A DNA stretch of 64,000 nt, from the NCBI GenBank assembly GCA_003117195.1, contig BDSI01000116.1:124001-188000 (forward strand). The letters are read 5' to 3'. The DNA comes from Eudorina sp. 2006-703-Eu-15. Taxonomy: Eukaryota > Chlorophyta > Chlorophyceae > Chlamydomonadales > Volvocaceae. The translations under genes were made by a program, and so were the position numbers. The number at the start of each line of letters is the position of its first letter. Position 1 is the stretch's first letter. Below the pieces are notes generated by a model. The model saw only the letters and a program-made list of their open reading frames with translations, was not told the DNA's origin and ran no database searches. This document shows positions 56,701 to 64,000 of the stretch, one piece after another.

Positions 56701-59700
56701 TCCGCCTATTGGCCATGGCCAGGATTCAGTTGCTACTACTGTTGTTATCAATCCGCTTGAACCTTCTCTGCCCCCTCCCCTTCCTACCTGGGGGCGGGGG
56801 GGTTATCTTCTGCTGTGTGCTCGCAGCTGGACCGCCTGCCGGCGGCCATCGTACGGCAGCTTCGCGAGGCCGCAGCCATCGCCGTACTGGCCTGTCTGGC
56901 GTCGGGTCGCGAGCAGATCTTGTTCGACACGGTGTTTCCGCTGTGTCGGGACGCGGGGGCGGCGGGGCCGCTGGTGGAGGCCGTCGAGGTGGGGGCGGAG
57001 GGCTGGGCAGGGGCCTGGGCGGGGCGGGGCGTTTCTTGCCCGCCAGGGCTCTTTTGGTGACACCCTCGAACTCCTTCCTGTCTTGCTGTGTTTGGCTGTG
57101 GCTTTGCCATCCATGCCGTGGGATCCGTGTCTCTGAAGGGCTTTGCGCCAAAGGCTGGCCCCAGCCCCGCACCCGCGGCCTCGCCCACCCTCGCCCACCC
57201 TCGCCCACCCTCGCCCACCCTCGCCCACCCTCGCCCACCCTCGCCCACCCTCGCCCACCCTCGCCCACCCTCGCCCACCCTCGCTGTGTGCAGGTGGCTG
57301 TCCTGGCGGGCTGCCTGCCCCGCCCCGCACCCGAGCTGGTTCAGGCGCTGGTGGAGCACCTGGCGGGGGGGCTGCGGCGGCCCGACCGCGTGGAGCGCTG
57401 CGTGCTGCACTTCGACATCGCCTCCCTGGACCTGGACCAGGTGGGGGGAGGGGGCGGGGAGGGAGGGAGGGAGGGAGGGGGAGGGAGGGGGAGGGAGGAT
57501 CACGGCCTTAACCGGGCCCCTGCCAGCGGTCTCCCCCGGGTAGGGAGAAGCGGTCAGCCCCACCCCTAGCCCAACCCTGCCCCAACCCTAGACCAACACC
57601 CTGGAAGCCGTCCAGGAAGGGAATGGCCGGGACGAGGCTTAGCTTGTGTCAATGGGGCGCGCTGATATCGGGTTCCGTAATCGTCAACGGAACGTCTAGT
57701 GGCCCTGGAACCGCCCCAAAGAGGCGCTATCCTGCCCGAGGGGTATCCCCGACACCCCGGGTCGTGATGGAATGTGGGGGGGGTGCAGCCGCCGCGTCAG
57801 GAATCGTCGCTCGGCCTGTCGCTCCCCGGCCGGGGCCCACCCATCCACACCCCGCGTCAGTCCCGATCGTCCATCCCCGGTAATCTCCCCCAGTCCCGAT
57901 GTCTACCCATTCCCCTTGTCCCCCAGCCCCGACCGCAGCCGCCCCTAAGCGCCCAAGCGACGCCAAAGCACAACAGAAAGCCCACCCCTGACATTGCGGT
58001 GTTGCCGTCAGGGGAGCTCCATCATGTCGCGGAGCTCGTGCTGCCCCTGCTCCCCCCCAGTTGCGGGGTTTGAATATGCCTACCGATTACCCGCAACCCC
58101 CCTCCGCCCTCCCCTCCGCCTCACGTCCGCCTGCAGGTTCTGCGGCTGTGTGAGGCCCACGAGCTGCTGAGCGCCTCCGCCGCCATCCACAACCGCCTGC
58201 ACGACTACAAGCGGCCGCTGCTGGACATGCTGGCGGCCGCGGCGGGGCTGCAGCCCATGAAGCCGGGGGCGCAGGGGCCGCCGGGGGCAGGAGGCCCTGC
58301 CCGCCTGCCCGCGCCAACACGGCCGCAGCCGCCGCCCTCGGCGGATGCGGACACGGAGCAGCGGTGGCGGCGGCGGCGGGCTGCTGGCTTCAAGCTCCTG
58401 GTGTACCTCAGGTGGTGTACCGGGGCTTGGCTGTCTGTTCCGCTCTGTCCTGTGCTGCTCTGTCCTGTTCTGCTCTGTCCTGTGCTGCTCTGTCCTGTGC
58501 TGCTCTGTCCTGTCCTGCTCTGTCCTGTTCTGCTCTGTCCGGTTCCCGGTTTGCCATGGGCAGTACTCTGTGGGACGGGACGCAGGGACTGTAGAGCAGC
58601 ATTACCGTACGAGTCCGTGGCTTTCGGAGCGCCGCCGATCGGCGAGCGTGGCTCTTGACAGGGGGGCCGTGTCATTGGTTTCCCCTCGTTTCTGCCCCCG
58701 CTCCTCATCTTCATCTCCCCCATTCTCCTCCTCCTCCTCCGTCTTCACCACATTATCCTCCGTCTCCTCGTCGCCCCCCCCCCCCCTTTGTGCAGGTCCA
58801 TCTTCCAGCGTCAGTCGTTTCCCCCGGGCACGGGGCCGCTGCCCGACGTCATCCCTGGAGCGGGGCGCCACGGCGCTCCAGGTGGGGCGGGACGGCCGCT
58901 GCGCGCTGGTTCGTGTGACGTATATGGGCCAGGCGGGGGCCCCAGGCGACCACGATCGATAGGAGGGGGCGAGGGGACTAAGGGGCGAGGGCGCCGCGAC
59001 CTCCTTGTGGCGACGACGGCTTCCGCGGCATGGGAAGCTGCGAGGGGTGTGTGGGTGTGGGTGTTATTTAAGCAGGCAGAACAGGAGTGCTTGACATGCG
59101 AGGGGCCAAGTGGCGCCCAATAGTTTGCCCGTATGCGCATGTAATATACCCATTGCCCGACCCATATGGGTATGTGTGTGGAAGGGGGGGTGGTCGTCAT
59201 CGCCCGCAGTGGCTTCCAGCGGGACAAACCCATGCGGGGCAGGGGGGCGCTGCCGCCAGTGTGCCACACGCCCCCGCCCTCCACCGAACTCGTCGGTCCC
59301 TCCGACACCCCTCGGGGGGCTCACCGGGCTTTCTCTACTTTCTTCACCCCTCACGTGCGCTTGCCTACAGACCCCTCACCAACCGCCCACCCGTCCTCTT
59401 ACTGGCCCTACCCCCGCCCTGCCCCCCGCCCTGCCCCCCGCCCTGCCCCCGCCCTGCCCCCCGCCCTGCCCCCTGCCCTGCCCCCCGCCCGGCCCGTCCT
59501 GGCCCCCGCCCCGGACCCCCGCCCCGGCACCCAGGCTCCCCTGACGACATCAAGGCCCAGCTGCTGGGTCTGCTGCTGTTCCTGGAGCCGGAGGACCTGG
59601 CTCGCGAGTGGAGGCGGCCGCGGGAGGGGCTGCCGGCGGAGCTGCTGGGGGGGCCGCACCCGGCATTGCAGGTGGGGGCGGAGGAGGGCTGACGGAGGGG

Positions 59701-62700
59701 GCGATGATGGTGGGGGCGGTGGTGGTGGTGGTGGTGGTGGTGGTGGTTTCAGTCGGTCGGGTTCAGCTGGAAGCCGTATTCCTGTGATTACCGCGGAGGG
59801 AAGTCGCGCAGCATCGCACGGCAGCACGTCGCCCTGCACCCCAGCACACCATACCGGCCCATGGGTCGGAGCAGGGAGCTCAATGGCGGCGAGGCGGCGA
59901 GGCGGTGCGCGCCTGACCATGCCGTGCTCACAAGAAGTGCAGCCAAGAAACCCCGCAGCATACCCAACATGCCTCCATGCCTCTCCCTGCGGTGGGTGAG
60001 GACCTGGGCAAGTGGGCATACCTGGGTATACGGTGGTGCGGGTGCCCTGTCCTGTCGCCACGGGGGCTCGGCGGCTCGCCCCCTCTAGCGCCACATAGCC
60101 CCGCCGACCTCATTTCCGGACCCCACCCCATCCCCCGACCTCATCTCCGGACCTCAACCCATCCCGCGACCTCACCCCATCCCCCTCCGCCGCCGCACTA
60201 CGCAGATCCTGCTGTCCGTGGACGTGGCTGCGGCCGTGTCGGTGCTGGGGGTGCGGTGGCGGGGTGGGATGCGGTGGAGACGGACCTGCGGGAGGCGGCG
60301 GGGCGGCCGGCGGCGGAGCTGGACAGGGTGCTGGTGGCCACACAGGTGGGGGGGGCGGAGCTGGACAGGGTGCTGGTGGCCACACAGGTGGGGGGGGGCG
60401 GAGCTGGACAGGGTGCTGNNNNNNNNNNNNNNNNNNNNNNNNNNNNNNNNNNNNNNNNNNNNNNNNNNNNNNNNNNNNNNNNNNNNNNNNNNNNNNNNNN
60501 NNNNNNNNNNNNNNNNNNNNNNNNNNNNNNNNNNNNNNNNNNNNNNNNNNNNNNNNNNNNNNNNNNNNNNNNNNNNNNNNNNNNNNNNNNNNNNNNNNNN
60601 NNNNNNNNNNNNNNNNNNNNNNNNNNNNNNNNNNNNNNNNNNNNNNNNNNNNNNNNNNNNNNNNNNNNNNNNNNNNNNNNNNNNNNNNNNNNNNNNNNNN
60701 NNNNNNNNNNNNNNNNNNNNNNNNNNNNNNNNNNNNNNNNNNNNNNNNNNNNNNNNNNNNNNNNNNNNNNNNNNNNNNNNNNNNNNNNNNNNNNNNNNNN
60801 NNNNNNNNNNNNNNNNNNNNNNNNNNNNNNNNNNNNNNNNNNNNNNNNNNNNNNNNNNNNNNNNNNNNNNNNNNNNNNNNNNNNNNNNNNNNNNNNNNNN
60901 NNNNNNNNNNNNNNNNNNNNNNNNNNNNNNNNNNNNNNNNNNNNNNNNNNNNNNNNNNNNNNNNNNNNNNNNNNNNNNNNNNNNNNNNNNNNNNNNNNNN
61001 NNNNNNNNNNNNNNNNNNNNNNNNNNNNNNNNNNNNNNNNNNNNNNNNNNNNNNNNNNNNNNNNNNNNNNNNNNNNNNNNNNNNNNNNNNNNNNNNNNNN
61101 NNNNNNNNNNNNNNNNNNNNNNNNNNNNNNNNNNNNNNNNNNNNNNNGGGGAGGACGCCAATGATGCGGCGCTCTCCTCCCCTCCCTTCCACTGCCCGTG
61201 AGGATCGCCGTACGGTGCGCTGCGCTCCCACCCACTCCCAAAGTCCCCCCCGCCAGCCCCCGACTGCGCCCAACGTCGAGCCACCTTTTCCGGTCGCCCA
61301 GAGGGCCGACGTGTCTGTGGGAGTGAGAGAGTGGGAAGAGCCACACGCGCAGCAGAGGAGCTTCCGGCCCCGGCTACCTCCATCCGCGGCGACCTCGCTC
61401 AACCCCGACCGCCCTCCTTTCCATCACATCCCAACCCGCTGCATCGCCTCATCCCAGCCCCCCCCCCGCGCCGCCCCCCCGCCCCCCGGCAGCTCCTGTT
61501 GACCCACTACCCCGGGGAGGCCCAGGCGGCGGCCTTCCTGGAGCGACTCGGGGGCAACCGCCGCCTGCAGTACGAGTTCCTGTCGGCGGCCGTACAGCAC
61601 AAGCAAGACCTCACGCATGTACGGCATCCATCTGCAGTGGTCTCAGGGGTCGAGGCGCTCTGCCTGTCTCCCAATCTCTCTCTCTCCCTCTCCGTCTTCC
61701 TGCCTCTCCGTACGTCTGTTGGGGGCGGTCTAGGACTCTAGGCTACGTCTGCGGTCACCGATGGTGGAAATTTGCGGGCGGAAGGGAAGGAGCGAGATCG
61801 CCATCACCCACCTAGTGGGGTGTGGTGGGGTGGGGGGCCAGATGCCGACCAGGATCACAGCAAAAAGCCCCGCTGTGCTGCACTGGAGTGCAATGGTTGC
61901 AGTGTACGACGTGTGGTTTCGGTGCCCCTATGTTGAGTCCGCGCTCCCTGCCCGCTTCTCGGGTTCGTGTCACCTGGCCCCCGCAGGACCTGGGGGGCGG
62001 CCACGACGACGCCGACGACCCCCACGTCCCCCGGCAGCCGTACAACAAGTCGTACTCTGTCGCCCACCTGCACCTCTCCCCCGCCGCCGCGGTGGCGGTC
62101 CTGGACGCCTGGGTATCCCAGCCCGCCGTCTGCAACACGTACGTGCAGCTGCTGTGCGAGTTCGAGCCGTCCGCCGTACTGCCGTTCCTGCAGCAGCACC
62201 ACGAATACGACGTACGGCACTGCATCCAGCTGTGCGGCGCCGCGGGGGTGTGGGATGCGGAGGCCTACCTGTACGAGCGGTTGGGGGAGCCGGAGGCGGC
62301 GCTAGAGCTGCACCTGCGGGATGTGAAGAGGTGAGGGGGAGGGGGTGAGAAGGGGGGGGGAGAAGAGCGGCAGGGAGGGGACGGTCTGGGGTAGAGGATG
62401 AAGTCAAGCACGTACACTGCGGCCTCCCGCAGTGGCTGGCAGCATGCATTAGAATGGCGGCGGCCGGGGACGGGACCCGACCGGGACCCTGTCGATCGAT
62501 CCCTTCTTATCACAGTGGCTGTGTCGTACCGCCCCTCCGCACCCAGGCGCAATCGTCAGCTGGAGGATGCCGTACACTCGGGTGTCGTACCGTCGTACCA
62601 CACGGGACTTGCGGCGGGCACCCCCTTCTTCGACCACCTGGCCTGGCTGTTGGAGCTGTCCCCTCGCCTGGCGCTCATCCTGCAGGTGTGTGGGGGGGGG

Positions 62701-64000
62701 TTGGGCGGATGGGTCACGCGTCCAGCGCCAGTGGCAGCGTGCGGCTTCCCCCCTCCGATACCCCCTCTCGCTCTCACACTGTTCTCACGCGCTCGAATGG
62801 CGCGCTGTGCTGGACCAACCAGCTTTACCCCCTCACCACCGAAACCACCGCCAGCAACCCCCAACCCCAACCCCAACCCCCAACCCTAACTCCCAACTTC
62901 ACTCCCACCATCCCCATCCCCATCCCCATCCCCACCACCGCCACCGCCTCCGCCTCTACCCTCACTCCCACCATCACCCCCACCACCCCCACCCCCACAG
63001 GGCACTCTGGGCCGGGTGGCGACGGAAGAGGCGGAGCGGGCGCGCAGCGGACACCGGGGGCCCCACCTGCGGGGGCCGCGCCTGGACACCGGCGCGGGTG
63101 GCGCGGGGGTGGCGGGCCCGCCGCCGGCAGAGGTGCTCCGGGCCTGGGAGGCGCTGCGGCGGGCGGTGGCGTTCTGCGGCCGCTGCTTCAAGCAGATGCA
63201 GATTCAACATGCAAAACAGCAGCAGCAGCAGCAGCAACATCCCGGGGGGCGGAGGTCGTCCCAGGGGCGGCTCCAGAGTTACGCGGTAAGAGACATGATA
63301 AGCGTTGTGAGGGCCGCGGCATGGAGAGGGTGTACGGCTTTCACGTGTCCGGACTTGTACAGTACGGCACACGTTGTTCTCATTCACCGATCGGGCCGCT
63401 TCCGGGTGCTGTCTGCAGTGCGCTGGCATACATGACACAGGATTCAACTGCGACGGATCCATCATGCGACTGTCCTGCTCGGGATCCAAGCACTGACCGG
63501 CTGCAGTGGATGGGTGGATGGATGGATGGATGGATGGGTGGATGCCTGGCACCACCCAGCCCACCCGCACCCTCCGCACATCCGGGAACTGATCCGCTGT
63601 CGTGTTTACGGAGCACCCTATTAGTGGCCCAAACGGGTTCGCGGACCCCCTTAGCTTCCCCGATCCTGCCACAGCATCGCATACCTCCTTCCCCGTCCCC
63701 CAGCCCGCTAGGACCATGCCGAGCCGCCCTCCTCCTCCTCCGCCTCCTCCTCCTCCTCCTCTCCTCCGCTTCCTGCCGCCCAACAAGGCAGCACATCCTT
63801 CTCTCCCCTCCCCATGTGTCGCAGGCTGGCGCGGCAGGCGGGCCCCTCCCCGCCTCCTCCGCCCCCTCCCCCTCCCCGGGTCCCTCCTCCTCCCCGCGGT
63901 CCCCTTCCCACTGCTGGTACTCGCTGCTCAACGCATGTGTGGCGGAGGTGCAGCGAAGGGCGCCGCACCTGACGGGCGTCGACAGGGGTTGCACCCGCGC
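40907..64000 (+). CDS. VPS8: VPS8, CORVET complex subunit, with a giant low-complexity N-terminus; runs off the right edge
   Basis: VPS8 is the Rab5-binding subunit of CORVET, which tethers early endosomes. Twenty exons join in phase: 40907-40963, 41039-51179, 51493-51956, 52481-52925, 53265-53377, 53740-54847, 55351-55451, 55712-55941, 56330-56546, 56827-56988, 57294-57440, 58137-58411, 58796-58881, 59535-59671, 60206-60345, [gap], 61493-61618, 61987-62330, 62547-62685, 63001-63285, 63825 onward. Exon 2 alone encodes about 3,380 Ala/Glu/Pro/Gly-rich residues. The VPS8 core begins in exon 4 with VVTLSNNIMAVGTSLGAALI, then WLLVGHASGCVAVWDLQ, ALSADRRGNLALHSF and HWYDSDALGVVLLLG of the beta-propeller. 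Helical repeats follow: GKWKLGLRFALDFYK, VLHFDIASLDLDQVL and AEAYLYERLGEPEAALELHL. The C-terminal RING would lie beyond 64000. Exon 15 needs a 1-nt correction. Visible length exceeds 4,960 residues against about 1,400 in human. Confidence 0.85.
41492..41521 (+). repeat. CAG run encoding ten Gln
   Basis: Ten uninterrupted CAG codons in the low-complexity part of VPS8 exon 2. Confidence 0.95.
44976..45077 (+). repeat. 27-bp coding repeat (AEQLQEQAP) in VPS8 exon 2
   Basis: Three near-perfect units and a diverged fourth; each encodes AEQLQEQAP. Confidence 0.95.
46435..46705 (+). repeat. purine-only GAG/GCG/AAG coding repeat (EAKEE) in VPS8 exon 2
   Basis: About 90 codons almost wholly Glu, Lys and Ala, with EEAKEEAKEEEAKEE-type units; predicted to form a long charged single helix. 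The purine-rich strand is the coding strand. Confidence 0.9.
47728..47760 (+). repeat. GGTGAG coding repeat (GEGEGEGEGEG)
   Basis: Five to six GGTGAG hexamers in frame in VPS8 exon 2. Confidence 0.9.
51180..51492 (+). other. VPS8 intron 2
   Basis: Donor TCGG|GTGGGT and acceptor CTTCCAG. The exon 2 frame stays open through it to 51649, but only the spliced frame joins exon 3 (GPSVFADVLRRRPG..., LANAAGVIAMPTEAG) in phase to the conserved core. Confidence 0.7.
52375..52462 (+). repeat. CCACCTAACCCTGTCCAAC minisatellite in VPS8 intron 3
   Basis: Four to five degenerate units of about 20 bp, C/T-rich, ending about 20 bp before the exon 4 acceptor. Confidence 0.8.
57181..57284 (+). repeat. TCGCCCACCC minisatellite, ten units, in VPS8 intron 10
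   Basis: Ten perfect 10-bp units end 9 bp before the exon 11 acceptor CAG (57291-57293), taking the place of the pyrimidine tract. Confidence 0.95.
58441..58545 (+). repeat. 15-bp CTCTGTCCTGTGCTG minisatellite in VPS8 intron 12
   Basis: About seven units, varying TGTGCTG/TGTTCTG/TGTCCTG. Confidence 0.95.
59080..59182 (+). repeat. dispersed repeat fragment in VPS8 intron 13
   Basis: GCCCGACCCATATGG and the surrounding TGTGTGTGG match the tail of the LINE near 10880-10912; GGCAGAACAGGAGTGCTTGA matches the LINE left flank at 8049-8068. Confidence 0.5.
59405..59520 (+). repeat. CCCCGCCCTGC minisatellite in VPS8 intron 13
   Basis: About eight degenerate 10-11 bp units, C-rich, ending about 15-35 bp before the exon 14 acceptor. 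Confidence 0.85.
60313..60418 (+). repeat. 42-43 bp tandem repeat spanning the exon 15 donor, cut by the gap
   Basis: The unit (GCGGAGCTGGACAGGGTGCT ... CACACAG|GTGGGGG) contains the last 11 codons of exon 15 and the 5' splice site. Copies start at 60313, 60355 and 60398; the third runs into the Ns. Confidence 0.9.
60419..61147. other. assembly gap, 729 N
   Basis: Unknown bases within VPS8. Any apparent reading frame through it is meaningless. At least one VPS8 exon may be hidden here, since exon 15 ends and exon 16 starts in compatible phase but the repeat suggests collapsed sequence. Confidence 1.
63505..63545 (+). repeat. (TGGA)n microsatellite in VPS8 intron 19
   Basis: About ten GGAT/GGGT units between exons 19 and 20. 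Confidence 0.9.

Noticed and set aside
57088..57543. ORFs made of SPTLAHPRPP repeats around 57180-57290
   Set aside because: They are translations of an intronic TCGCCCACCC minisatellite.
58408..58660. ORFs reading LCPVLLCPV or AEQDRAEQDR
   Set aside because: They are translations of the intron 12 minisatellite in either direction.
59977..61502. Reading frames crossing the run of N
   Set aside because: Unknown bases cannot be translated; the frames are artefacts.

Overview
The window is nuclear DNA of a volvocine green alga (Chlamydomonas / Gonium / Volvox relatives). The reasons are the very high G+C, genes split into many short exons with G|GTGxGx donors and C/T-rich CAG acceptors, dense minisatellites and microsatellites, and protein families typical of these algae (degenerate MYND-tail proteins, HRDIRW-type kinases, L1-like LINEs). 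There are no operons, ribosome binding sites or prokaryotic features. All gene models were spliced by eye from reading-frame and phase consistency. The species is not identified.

Layout. 1-1.8 kb: 5' end of a minus-strand gene with a Gly/Pro-rich N-terminus, possibly ciliary. 3.0-6.6 kb: frameshifted MYND-family gene. 8.05-10.9 kb: 5'-truncated L1-like LINE whose frame carries two in-frame stops. 12.0-15.7 kb (minus): intact seven-exon gene for a TPR protein with a C-terminal membrane anchor. 16.3-18.05 kb: four-exon gene for a 127-residue, plant-type UBTD (DC-UbP N-domain) protein with an MGC lipidation start. 18.4-19.6 kb: possible exons of an unrecognised gene. 20.3-25.4 kb: complete eleven-exon gene for ethanolamine-phosphate cytidylyltransferase (466 residues).

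26.3-39.1 kb is an accessory island. It has two identical 407-bp direct repeats 7.2 kb apart, enclosing a methyltransferase-like gene, a 268-bp tandem array, and a minus-strand ORF with eleven copies of an 84-bp (28-residue) repeat. Beyond the second repeat lie a kinase-like gene broken by one in-frame TAG, a LINE 3'-end remnant and perfect hairpins.

40.9-64.0 kb holds one gene, VPS8, a subunit of the CORVET endosomal tethering complex. It runs off the right edge and is interrupted by a 729-N assembly gap. Twenty exons are visible. The second is a single 10.1-kb exon encoding about 3,380 residues of Ala/Glu/Pro-rich low-complexity sequence ahead of the conserved beta-propeller and helical core, so the protein would exceed 4,960 residues against about 1,400 in human. 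This is the most unusual item in the window.

The intact genes are unrelated housekeeping functions (phosphatidylethanolamine synthesis, endosomal tethering, TPR co-chaperone, UBTD adaptor). They share no operon-like logic; the 26-39 kb island looks like repeat-rich accessory material inserted between them.
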